Below, piece by piece: positions 34,303 to 45,281 of a stretch of DNA of 64,000 nt. The notes under the pieces were generated by a model, which saw only the letters and a program-made list of their open reading frames with translations, was not told the DNA's origin and did not search any database. Every line of letters starts with the position of its first letter. Positions within the stretch are counted from its first letter, which is position 1. Origin of the DNA: Larimichthys crocea (Eukaryota; Chordata; Actinopteri; Sciaenidae); the NCBI RefSeq assembly GCF_000972845.2, contig NC_040016.1:26013795-26077794 (forward strand), written 5' to 3'. A program made the translations under genes and the position numbers.

Positions 34303-35081
34303 GGTTAGGTCTTGGTTCTGTCAGGCTGAATTAATGCAGCATTGCATCGACTGTGCCAGTGTCAGGACTTCATGTCGCACTACTACAAATATATGCACAC
34401 ACGTGGTGCAAGGTGCTTCGGACAAACATACAAACCACCCATGCATCTAACAGCAGAACCAGCAGACAGCAGCAGGAGAGTTTGTATCTGATCTGTGTGC
34501 AGATCGAGCAGCTGATTTCTTCTTTCTCAGACAGATTAGTTCAGAAACAAACTTTGGCAGACCGCTCAGGTGAAAGAAGAACAAATACTTCATGCAGGTG
34601 AACCCGAGTCATGCTCAAACCTCATTGGTTCAGATCTCAGAGCCTCAGGAGGAAGCACTGCAGCTGAACTGTGGCCAATGTATCTTCATTGTGAAGTGTG
34701 TGTGTGCAGTGCCCACGGGTCACTTAACCTGACAGTTGGTTATCACCGGAGGGTGGTGGGGCCTGCCACCTCGGTTGCTGAAGCAATTTGCTGCATAATG
34801 GTGTGCAGAGCCTGCAGCTCCAATCGATGTGTTCATCCTGAGAAGGTCTGAATCCAAACCATCTTTTATTTTCATACAAACAGACAGAAAGAGCCGAGCT
34901 GCAAGATGAAGATGAACCATCACCATCACTGATGAGGAGGTACTGAAACACCCGTACAGTTACTACAGACTTCAGATCAGCTCATCAAGACTTTGATCGT
35001 TCATTCTCACACGTGTAAAAACATGTTGGTGATCATAAAGACCCAGGAGGACATGTCTGTCTGTCTGTCTGTCTGTCTGTG

Positions 35082-35112
<31 letters not shown>

Positions 35113-35220
35113 GTGTCCTTCAGTCACAACACAAGAATCTGTAGAATCTGATTATCATGACAGAGAGACTTTGAACTAAATGCTAACATCCACATGCTAA
35201 AATACTCAGTGACAATGCTA
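34303..35220. other. No gene; GTCT microsatellite
   Basis: (GTCT)n at 35053-35115 with GTGT interruptions. The remainder is unique and without recognised features. Confidence 0.5.
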
Positions 35221-35360
35221 CACAGAGACTACGTCCAGGTTTTAGACAGTCTGCGAGGACGTCACAGAGACTGTCTAAAACCTGGACGTAGTCTCCGTGA
35301 CGTCCCCACAGACTGTCTAAAACCTGGACGTAGTCTCCGTGACGTCCCCGCAGACTGTCT
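35221..35360. repeat. 42-bp repeats in head-to-head inverted arrangement
   Basis: One plus-oriented unit (35221-35269) is joined at GTCACAGAGACTGTCTAAAA to two or so minus-oriented units (35269-35360), making a perfect-looking palindromic arrangement of about 40 bases per arm. Fold-back of the locus is expected. Confidence 0.93.
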
Positions 35361-36778
35361 GGAGACCAAAGTGTATATTTAGATATAAGCTTGAATCAGA
35401 GCTCATACTGAGCGCGCTCAGATCGACATTTTTCAGATGTTTTCACACCTGTCCACTCACATCAACTTGGTGAATTTTTCAGGGTTTGTTTGTGTGAAAT
35501 CACTTTCAGAGAGAAGAAGCAAAGATCTGACCCGTCCACTCACACTGACTGAGTTTGGGTTCTGTGGCTCGGTTCTGACCCTCTTCTGGTGACTGATGTG
35601 AAGCGTGTGTGCCGTTTGATTTCAGGGTGAATTAAAACTTGTTGGTGGCTCCAGAGGAAGCTGAGGGCAGAACTTGTTTGTGTGTTAATGACTCAGCCTG
35701 ATCGTCCTCGAGCAGACAGACATGACTAATCAGTGTTTGGAGGTCAGGCGGAGGAGAAGACGGCGCAGCTTCACCTCCACACCAGAGACAAGCCGAGGGA
35801 CGACCAACACAGTCTGACTTCAGATGTATGTTTTGGTTCTGATTGGCTGATCCACAGCTGAAGAAAGGTGACGCTAACGAGGGACAGCTGGAACCAATCA
35901 GGGTGGAACTGAAACAAAACTGGCGGGAACACGCAAGGAAGTAAAGATACGATGACACAAAGAGAGAGTACGCTGCAAGATCATAAACCCAGAACAAGGA
36001 CGGCTGCAGTCGTAAGTGTTTACCGAGTACCAAGACGTAGCAGTCGACCAGAACACGTCCTTCTGTTTACTGACTGATTCTGTCTTTGTAGCTCTCGCGG
36101 TCGTGTTGTCGGTCGTGTTTGTGTTGAGGAGAAACAGAAAGGGCAGATTGTGAAGCAGAAAGATCCTCCATGTTCCCACTGACCAACCAGCTGAACCTCG
36201 CTGCACGCACAGCTGGAACAGCTGGACGCCTCCACCAGTGTTTAAATATTCACAGCAAAAGATTCAACAAGCGAGCTCTTTTTCTTTCTATGATTTCCAT
36301 GAGTCTGCACACTGGGTTTCATTTAGACAATCCCAGCAGCCTCATCACAGCCGTGGGATTTAATCATAATGCAGCTGTTGACAGGATCAAATCTTTGCTG
36401 TCATGTTAAGAAGATTATTGCAGTGAATGTTCGATCGATGGAGGCGTCTCCATGTGATCAGGACCAGCGATGATCCGTCTGTTTGCCTCAAACAAATACA
36501 ACCTGTTGGTGAAATAATTAAAAAATCATTTCACACATGAGGTTATGATTATCATCATTCAGCTCGTCCAGTCTGTGAAGCTGGTCCCACCCTGGAACTG
36601 ATCTGCAGTCTCTAAATCAATTCTGGACCCTGACCTGACCCGTAATTAAATCGGAGCTGAAGACAACAGCTTGAGGCGCACAGCAACACCAAGAGGTCAT
36701 AAATAAAAGATAGAAATAAATAAAAAGACATCCATGGAGCAGAAGGTGAGACCCTCCATGTTCACACTGACCAACCTA
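35361..36778. other. No confident gene; short duplicated word
   Basis: GATCCTCCATGTTCCCACTG with following ACCAACC at 36163-36188 recurs as GACCCTCCATGTTCACACTG plus ACCAACC at 36750-36776, exactly where array 9 begins. Minus-strand frames at 35632-36235 overlap one another and have no motif. Confidence 0.45.
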
Positions 36779-37066
36779 CGGGGACGTCACGGAGACTACG
36801 TCCAGGTTTTAGACAGTCTGCGGGGACGTCACGGAGACTACGTCCAGGTTTTAGACAGTCTGCGGGGACGTCACAGAGAACGGTACGTGCCAGGTTTTTA
36901 GGACAGTCTGCGGGGACGTCAGGAGACTACGTCCGGTTTTAACAGTCTGCGGGACGTCAGGGAGACTACGTCCAGGTTTTCAGCCGCTGCGGGACGTCAC
37001 GGACAGACTACGTCCCGAGAGGTGGTTTTAACAGTCGGGGACGTCGTCAAGAGACACGTCCAGGTT
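36779..37066 (+). repeat. 42-bp minisatellite array 9, degraded
   Basis: About seven units; the first two are clean and the rest carry many one-base insertions and deletions (for example 36880-37060). A mixture of true decay and assembly error is likely. Confidence 0.9.
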
Positions 37067-37669
37067 GGTGGGGGGGTTTTGAAGACTAAATCACCGGTGT
37101 AGATGTTCCAGTTTGTCAGAGACAGGGATGGACTTGAGTAAAAGCTTTTATTTTGGAGACAAATGTGCAAATAAAAAACCAAATGATATCTGAAGATGGA
37201 TCAGGAGCTGTAAATACTCCCTTTGTGGAGAGTGACACGTTGATGGAAAAATGTTGACCTGATCTGAGTACACACTCCATCAGATCTCAATTATACCAAA
37301 TCACAGAGTGCTCCAGTCGGTCAGGCTAAGTGTCTCCTCTGTCACTTTGTGGACGAGTGGACAAATGATCGGGGAGGACGTTTTGGAGACCGACTGTGTG
37401 AAAACATGACTTACCTCCTGTGACCTGCAGTGCTTCAGACTGCTCATTTCTGATATTTAAACGTGTTATTCTTGTATTTTCTTCGGCAGAAAGAACGGGT
37501 TTCTCTCTGTACCAGTTTTGTCAGCTGAACATCAAGTCAGAGTAAAAATGTGGTTTCCAAGACCTCCTTTAACCAAAACTACAGCAGTGAAACTTGTTTT
37601 ATGTCCTGTTAAGAACTTAACTCATTTTAGACCAAACAACTCAAGAGAGCGGCTAACATGGCATGGACA
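37067..37669. other. No feature recognised
   Basis: Unique sequence; a G-run joins the array end at 37070. Confidence 0.5.
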
Positions 37670-38405
37670 CACATGAACCTCTGAACCAGCAGTGTCCAGT
37701 CTAACAGTGAACACAAGCGACAGAACCTCTGAACCGGCAGTGTCCAGTCTAACAGTGAACACGGCGACAGAACCTCTGAACCGGCAGTGTCCAGTCTAAC
37801 AGTGAACAGGCGACAGAACCTCTGAACCGGCAGTGTCCAGTCTAACAGTGAACACGGGCGAGAACCTGAACCGGCAGTCGTCTAACAGTGAACACGGCGA
37901 CAGAACCTCTGAACCGGCAGTGTCAGTCTAACAGTGAACACGGCGACAGAACCCTGAACCGGCAGTGTCAGTCTAACAGTGAACACGGCACAGAACCTCT
38001 GAACGGCAGAGTCCAGTCTAACAGTGAACACGGCGACAGAACCTCTGACCCAGCAGTGTCCAGTCTAACAGTGAACAGGGACAGACCTCTGAACCGGAGA
38101 GTCCAGTCTAACAGTGAACACAGCGACAGAACCTGAACCCGCAGGTCAGTCTAACAGTGAACAAGGCGACAGAACCTCTGAACCAGGCAGAGTCCAGTCT
38201 AACAGTGAACACAGCGACAGAACCTCTAGGACCCCAGGCAGTGTCGCATCTAACAGGGAACAGGGCGACAGAACCTCTGAACCGGCAGCGTCCAGTCTAA
38301 CAGTGAACACAGCGACAGAACCTCTGAACCAGCAGTGTCCAGTCTAACAGTGAACACAGCGACAGAACCTCTGAACCAGCAGTGTCCAGTCTAACAGTGA
38401 ACACA
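37670..38405 (+). repeat. 47-bp minisatellite array F, degraded in the middle
   Basis: About 16 units. The outer units are regular while 37800-38280 has many single-base losses and gains. The CACGGCGAC sub-family is common here, as in array C. Confidence 0.93.
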
Positions 38406-38540
38406 GCAGCCTATCAGCTGGTTTTCTTGCCGGGTTTGGCTCCTGGCATCCCGGGCTGAGTCAGTTCAGTTAGCTACACGGCTGAAAGTCTGTAAATCAC
38501 CTTGGTACTGTCACGTTATTCCATTATTCTGTCCATCAGA
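38406..38540 (+). repeat. Right flank of the 47-bp element (copy F)
   Basis: CAGCAGCCTATCAGCTGG, GGTTTGGCTCCTGGCATCCC, GGGCTGAGTCAGTTCAG and TTAGCTACACGGCTGA follow in the same order as in copies B and G, then GGTACTGTCACGTTATTCC as in copy H. Confidence 0.85.
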
Positions 38541-38599
38541 AAATGCTGCAGTTAGTGATGGAGATGGAGCTCATTTGAAGTCAGTGTGATTATAATATA

Positions 38600-39035
38600 T
38601 TATCATAATCCATGCTCCACTGTCCTGTCTGATCTCTGCAACCTGTGAAGAGTTTGTGTCTTGTTTCCCTGATAAACATCTGTCAGGCAGAATATCTGAA
38701 ATATGAATCTGCCCCTTGTTGATGTCTGTGCTCCTGATTTGGAGTGGTTGTCTCTTACTAAGGTGGTTAGTGGCATGAAACCCACCAACTGTCCCTTAGA
38801 TGTGATTCCAGCCAAGTTTTTGAAGGAGGTTCTGAGTTCTGCTGGGTCAAGTCTGCTTGTTTTTATGAACACTTGTCTGAGCTCAGCTCTGTTCCAGCTG
38901 CCTTCAAACACACTATGGTGCAGCACTTTAATTCTATCTGTTTGTGTATCTGTTGTGTAATGTGTTATTATTTTGTTGTAAAGCACTTTAGGTATGTTCG
39001 GCTGTTACAAATACAAATAAAGTTGATTTGCTTTT
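38600..39035 (+). mobile_element. L2-like LINE remnant (internal deletion)
   Basis: A short reverse-transcriptase entry segment (M-K-P-T-N-C-P-L-D-V-I-P-A-K-F-L-K-E-V near 38776-38832, then F-M-N-T-C-L-S-S-A) is joined directly to a non-LTR 3' tail (TTGTAAAGCACTTTAGG, AATACAAATAAAGTTGATTT). Everything between, including the Y-A-D-D box, is missing. It differs in sequence from the element at 51.7 kb, so it is a different subfamily. Confidence 0.75.
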
Positions 39036-40326
39036 GATCTGATTTGATAATGTATGTGTTGATTATGTTTTGTATTATTAATCTGAATATGCAAAGTAAC
39101 CATAGAGAACAAATATGAGAACACTGACAACTGATGGATTGATATTATTGTGTGTGTGTGTGTGTGTGTGTGAGAATGTTTTTTGTTATGCAGAGTTTGT
39201 GTGCAGGTATTTATAACTGTGTGTATGTTATGTGTGTGTGTGTGTGTGTAGTATACAGCACCTCTGGACATGTTTTTATTGTCTTTTTAATATGCACTCT
39301 GAGGATCCTCGCCTTCGGCTAACAGAGATGCAAACAAACGTTGAATAAACCATTAAAGAACCCCAGAGACCAAACTGGAGGTGGTAATAACGTATCGTCA
39401 TCATCCCAAAGTCTGACCGAAGAACAAGAAGAACAGTCCAAGTCAGTTCAGGTGGTTTCACAGAGAGAAGAAGAATTAGATAAAGAGTCGAACCCAACAA
39501 AAGTTCAGTTCATTCAACAACAATCAAACGATGATCTGGACGGTGTGCCGCACGACAGCAGAAAATGAAAATGGGTCGTTCGAATGAACAGAAGGAAAAC
39601 TGAACTGACTTACTGGACATGCATCCATCTCGTCTTCTACCCGGGCACTCCCAGGCCAGACAGGCTCCTCCTCCCTGTCCAGACTGCTGGAGGAAAAAAA
39701 AGCTCATTTCAGCCACAGTCTTATTGTTTTGGGAATGACCCTGGTGAGGGCTGGCTACATATACACCATATACATATACACCATATACATATACACCATA
39801 TACATATACAGCATATACATATACAGCATATACATATACACACAGAACAACAAGAGACGACTGAGAAGACAAAGTAAAAACAAGAAAAATCCCATTGACA
39901 GATGTCCAACAACAAAAACCAAAGAACCAAAGTATGTGAGATAACTAATTAACTAACAAACCAGAACCGACCCGCCATCCATCCAACTGGACTTTTCAAA
40001 GATAATGATGTATATTTTACTTTTTAAGATCAGGACTGTATTCATGGTGATTCTGAAGGTGACACTGTGATGATGTGTGTTGTATCTGCTCTGAATACTT
40101 CAGTCAAACATCTGTCTGAGCTCGTGTTGCTCAGATGCGTCTCATTGGACTTTGTGTCTCAGACTGTTTGTCTTCACGTCCCCGTCTGCTGTCGTCCTCC
40201 TTTAACGCCATGTTTCCTCTCCCCGTCTGATCGCCTCGCCGTCTGGTCCGTCTCACCCTGATTCGCTGTTCATCGTCCTCCTCGTGTGTTTGTATCAGGA
40301 GGAACAAGTGAAGCTGTTTAAAGCAA
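39036..40326. other. GT tracts, 15-bp tandem repeat, no gene
   Basis: (GT)n at 39149-39172 and 39228-39250. A 15-bp tandem (CATATACACCATATA) runs 39757-39844, about six units; its frames give I-Y-I-Y-T peptides on both strands and are not genes. Confidence 0.6.
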
Positions 40327-40437
40327 CATCTCTATAAATCAGTGTTTGTTGTCTCCAGTGTCAGAGTGTAATCCCACTGTGTAACTCTGTCCAGCTGTAC
40401 TCGAGTATTTGTTCTGATTGCATTACTTCTGATCAAG
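40327..40437 (+). repeat. Dispersed repeat 'X', copy 2
   Basis: It matches 10846-10967 inverted, with about 10 percent differences by eye. It is directly followed by the 26-bp units of element Y, so X and Y may be parts of one larger element. Confidence 0.75.
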
Positions 40438-40726
40438 CAGCCAATCATCAGCCAGGTCCCCAGCAGCCAATCATCATCCAGGTCCCCAGCAGCAGCTGAT
40501 CTCACTGCCTAGTCCAGCAGCAGTCAGTCCAGCTCGGCGTCTGTCTTTCAGCCTTTTATTTCACCAAGCTCTCACCAACCACTAAAAGTCAGTCCCACAT
40601 TTACTCTTGTCCGGCGGCTTCTTGCTCGCTCACTCTCTCCTTTTCTCTTCTTAGCTTCCTCCGTCAGCGTCCTCTTCACTCTCTGCTCCTCTGCCATCAT
40701 GTCCATAGAAGCTGCTGAGCCTGGAA

Positions 40727-40757
<31 letters not shown>

Positions 40758-40875
40758 CTTCTTCTTCTTCTTCCCGGTGGTACAAACACTGACACTCCCC
40801 CGGTGCTCTGCGCTCACAGCCCGGCTAACATACTGAGCTAACAGCAGCTACAGTTGGGAGCAGTTTACTTCACTG
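40438..40875 (-). repeat. Dispersed element 'Y', copy 2, with two 26-bp units
   Basis: Reverse complement of the 1100-1560 region: (TTC)n at 40729-40774, the same Lys/Arg-rich short frame and the same TGA after F-S-G-W. Only two 26-bp units are present (40438-40489), and the outer one carries the CTGGCTGATG variant that marks the last unit of the 26-unit array at 2.2 kb. Confidence 0.85.
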
Positions 40876-42262
40876 TCCATCAGGAAACTCTGTAAATCAC
40901 CGAGCTGAGGCGGAGCAGCTGAAGGACATTATTTAATTTGTGGTTTGATGATGAATCATTTGCATGAATGTCCTCAGAGCAGCTTTGTGTTACCTGTTTG
41001 GACAGGTAACCCACAGAGAGGTGAACTTTGTGATTCTGGTCTCATGCAGACCAGCCTCTGAAAACCATCCATAAAACGTGCAAAAGAAAAGCGACAGAGA
41101 GAAAAAGTCTGGCGCTGTTTTAAAGCTCATTCTTCATTTTGTCTGTTTGCTGGCGCCGAGGTCCGTGAACAAAAGCCTCAACACGAGCAGCTGCCAGAGA
41201 CGCTCAGAATATATGAGCGATCCGTCTGTTTGTGGGACACCTTTTAAATCAAATCAGCTTTCTGCCAACAAAGAAGTTACGGCGCTCGTTTACAACACAC
41301 TAAATCCTCGAACGAGACTCGCACACTTTAAGAGCAGACAGGTTTGAAAATATGGCGAGCATTGAAAACAAGTTAGATAAAAAAATGTCTGTGCACGCCG
41401 CCGCACCATCCAGCACCATCCAGCACCGGAAAGGTTCGTGTTCAGGCTTCACTGAAGGCTTTAATAAACATCTGAATGTTTTATGAGGAGCTGCTCCGTG
41501 ATGATTCGTACTGTGGGTTCAAACTGATCGACCACATGGGGAAGTCTGACACAGAGAAGTGTTTGATTAATGTCTTCATCTCTGCAGATCGCCTGTGAGG
41601 AAGCCCCTGAGCAAGGCACTTCATCAGTGACTACAGCAGCTGATCCGGGTGAAGAGGGGCCGAGCTTCTAATGAGACGGCTCCGGGTGACAAACATGTTA
41701 TATGCTGAGCCCTGAGGACAACATGCTGCTGCTTAGCAGATTTCACCCTCTGCAGTGTGACATTACTCTCTGGACTTTTATTTTGAAGTCAAACATTTGG
41801 TTGGAGTGTTTTGGATTCTGTGCAGACACGAAGGCGTCGCCTCCGGTCTGACTTTATTTATCTTCCCTCAGCTTGTTTCTTTAATTTGACTCGGCCTGAA
41901 TATTTCTATTATCTTTGTCCTGCATGCCGATCAGCCCTCCACCTCTCCATGCCCTATTTAACTCATCCAATTTATTTCAAACGTCTCGCTTCAACGAGGC
42001 GATGTTGTATCTGCTGTTCTTCTTTTTTTAAACTTTATTTTTTATTGTGCGAACAGGTTTCCTGAAGCTTTCAACAAGTTCCATTTAGACTTTTAAGATC
42101 GTTCAGATGAAGTTAAAGAAGTTTCAGGTTCAAACGCTGTCGCAGGTTGTTTACTGGACGTGAATACAGGACAGAACCGAGAGACGGTCGAGCTCGAGAC
42201 AAACCTGGACATGCTCACAGTTTGTTCCAGTGAATATTTAAAACTGTGACTGGACGGTCTGT
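40876..42262. other. No gene recognised
   Basis: Unique sequence; short frames at 41078-41347 and 41811-42065 without motifs. Confidence 0.45.
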
Positions 42263-42341
42263 CAGACTGTCTAAAACCTGGACGTAGTCTCCGTGACGTC
42301 CCCGCAGACTGTCTAAAACCTGGACGTAGTCTCTGTGACGT
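42263..42341 (-). repeat. 42-bp repeat, short inverted copy
   Basis: Nearly two units. In its own orientation the left edge is ACGTCACAGAGAC and the right edge GACAGTCTG. Confidence 0.92.
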
Positions 42342-42424
42342 TGTTTATTTGACAGGACAGCTGAGGACAGACAGTAGGAATCAAACCTGTGTGGCTGCAA
42401 TAAAGACTCCTTCAGTGTTGTGTG

Positions 42425-42487
<63 letters not shown>

Positions 42488-43810
42488 CCTCTGCAGACAC
42501 TGACCCTTTAAACACACAGTGTGTGTCCTTTGATGTCACGTCATTATCTAACACAATAATTAGCATGTGAGCACATTTTCCCACAGACCTCGTTTAGCTC
42601 ATGTGCTCCATAATGACACAAAGCAGCTAATCAGAGATTCTTTGAAGTCTGCTGAGGTCTAATTTGTTCCTATCAGGCGGCCTCGCAGCCCCGCGGCCCC
42701 GCAGCCTCGCGGCCCGGCAGCCTCGCGGCCCGGCGGACTCCCTCTGCCCTGAGTTTGACACGAGCATCTTGTACTGAACACACAGTGTAATCAGTGTTTG
42801 CCCAGCATCGCTCCTCTGGCTTCATTCTCACCGCGGCAGATGGAGAGTTTGCGGCGGCAAAGAGGCGTCTTTGATGAGCACACAGGGTTTTTGGTATTTC
42901 AGTCGACTGTGTGAGTGGGAGTAGAGGAGCGGCGGGGGGTCGCTAATGATCCAACAGCACGGAGCAATTTGAGATGTTTGGAGTTTCTGCATCACTGCCG
43001 TGCAAAGATCTCTTTTATTTTGTAATTTGAAATGTCTCTTCTCCAGAGACGACGTCTCTCTGGAGACTGAAAGCGAACCACGACCTAAGGCTGGACGAAG
43101 CTGGTCTGTGACCACGGTGAACATGCGTGTGAATTTAGATATGTTGACTGATACAGGTAAGTCATGATTTGGCGTTTCCTGCTTTATTTTGTAATCCTCC
43201 TCTGTAAATACACTTCCTGTCTTTTGATGGTCTTCATCAGTGTCTCATTGTCCTGCTCTCACCTGTCTTCAGTCGCTGTGTTTGTTGTGTCAGGATCAGT
43301 CTGTTGAGTTTCAGAGCACACTGAGTGACGATATGTTCAGTCTGCACCATGAACCATTCAACAGGACATTTACAATAAACAGTCGAACTTCATCATACCT
43401 GGATACCTCACCTGGTCACTCAACACAAAAGGTCACATGTCGTTTCCCTTTTTGAAAGAAGCATGAGCTGCATGACTACATGAAACCTTACAGGAAGAAG
43501 TTTCCTGTAAATCACTGAGCTCTGTAGGACAGAAATCTGATCTCAGAGAGGATAACGAGAACAATTTAAAAATACCAGCTGTAAACCTGAAGGAAAGATC
43601 CGATTGCTTATTATCGTGATAACGTGTCGGGATACAGATCATCATTTTAACACCAGGTGGAAATGAGGTGTCAGAAATCTGCTTACTGACTGAAGATCCA
43701 GAGATGATGCACAGACACATCCCTGATCACATGACACACCTGCCGATCTGTAGAGAGAACACAGAGGAGGTGAGTTAGGTAGAAAACTAAACGGCAGGCA
43801 GTGAGTTAAC
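42342..43810. other. CA tract and GC-rich short repeats, no gene
   Basis: (CA)n at 42426-42484. A GC-rich short tandem (GCGGCCCGGCAGCCTC words) lies at about 42678-42735 beside an AT-rich complex block at 42590-42675. No convincing coding frame. Confidence 0.45.
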
Positions 43811-44250
43811 ACTGCTCTAACACTGAAATAACGCTGCTCTAACACTGAAATAACGCTGCTCTAACACTGAAATAACGCTGCTCTAACATTGAAATAACGC
43901 TGCTCTAACACTGAAATAATGCTGCTCTAACACTGAAATAACGCTGCTCTAACGTTGAAATAACGCTGCTCTAACACTGAAATAACGCTGCTCTAACACT
44001 GAAATAACGCTGCTCTAACACTGAAATAACGCTGCTCTAACATTGAAATAACGCTGCTCTAACATTGAAATAACGCTGCTGTAACACTGAAATAACGCTG
44101 CTCTAATGCTGAAATAACGCTGCTCTAACATTGAAATAACGCTGCTCTAACACTGAAATAACGCTGCTCTAACATTGAAATAACGCTGCTCTAACGTTGA
44201 AATAACGCTGCTCTAACGTTGAAATAACGCTGCTCTAACGTTGAAATAAC
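43811..44250 (+). repeat. 22-bp minisatellite
   Basis: About 20 units of CTCTAACACTGAAATAACGC plus TG, varying mainly at CACTG/CATTG/CGTTG. No indels seen. Confidence 0.96.
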
Positions 44251-44770
44251 CGTGACCTCCAGCCCATCGGGTAGCAGTAAACCGATGTGGTGCTGTTGGT
44301 GTGACTCACTGTGACCAGCTGCCTCTGCTGCTGTAGCTGCAGTTAGCTCCTCTTCCCTCTGTTAGCTTTTTATTAGTCTGTGATTGGTCCTCAGAGCTCC
44401 CTTCCCTCCTCATCTTCCTCCTCGCTCTCTGCTTCATGATAATATAACGAGGACTCGCTCATGTTCTTATTTTTATGTTGACTTGTCTCGAGGCTCTCAG
44501 TGTGAGCTCTGCTCTGAAGCTCGTGTTCCTCAGTCCTGTGGCTTCCTGAACGTGTCCTCAGAGCAATGAACGAGCTTCTGAAGGGAAGCAGGTGGATCTG
44601 CTGTACTGAGGAGCTCAGGGGAGAAAGAAGACAGAGGACACGACATGTTTCATAATTCAAGGCAGAAAACACAAAGATACACACCTGCTGCACAGGTGAG
44701 ACTCTCAGGTAAAACTGTTGAACGTCACATGTGAGCACTGCAAAGAAACATGGACAGAGTCAGTTAGCTT
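44251..44770. other. No gene recognised
   Basis: Unique sequence with TTAGCT words at 44342-44375. The minus-strand frame at 44391-44738 has no motif I trust. Confidence 0.45.
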
Positions 44771-45281
44771 TAGCATAACCACATGCTACAGTAGCTAATA
44801 ACTAATTACTGCTGTTAGCCGAATCTGCCGTTAGCATGCTAACAGAACCGGGCTCAGCAACTGGACCGGATGATCAGCCGTGTAGCTACCTGAACTGACT
44901 CAGCCCGGGACGCCAGGAGCCAAACCCAGCAAGAAAACCAGCTGATAGGCTGCTGTGTTCACTGTTAGACTGGACACTGCCGGTTCAGAGGTTCTGTCGC
45001 TGTGTTCACTGTTAGACTGGACACTGCCGGTTCAGAGGTTCTGTCGCTGTGTTCACTGTTAGACTGGACACTGCTGGTTCAGAGGTTCTGTCGCTGTGTT
45101 CACTGTTAGACTGGACACTGCTGGTTCAGAGGTTCTGTCGCTGTGTTCACTGTTAGACTGGACTCTGCTGGTTCAGAGGTTCTGTCGCTGTGTTCACTGT
45201 TAGACTGGACTCTGCTGGTTCAGAGGTTCTGTCGCTGTGTTCACTGTTAGACTGGACTCTGCTGGTTCAGAGGTTCTGTTG
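44771..45281 (-). repeat. 47-bp element, inverted copy G (array plus full right flank)
   Basis: On the minus strand: seven or so 47-bp units (45281 down to about 44955), then CCTATCAGCTGGTTTTCTTG, GGTTTGGCTCCTGGCGTCCC, GGGCTGAGTCAGTTCAGG, TAGCTACACGGCTGAT, then CCGGTCCAGTTGCTGAGCCC, GGTTCTGTTAGCATGCTAAC and a TTAGCTACTG-rich end. This is the most complete right side in the window and ends with the inverted module. Confidence 0.9.
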
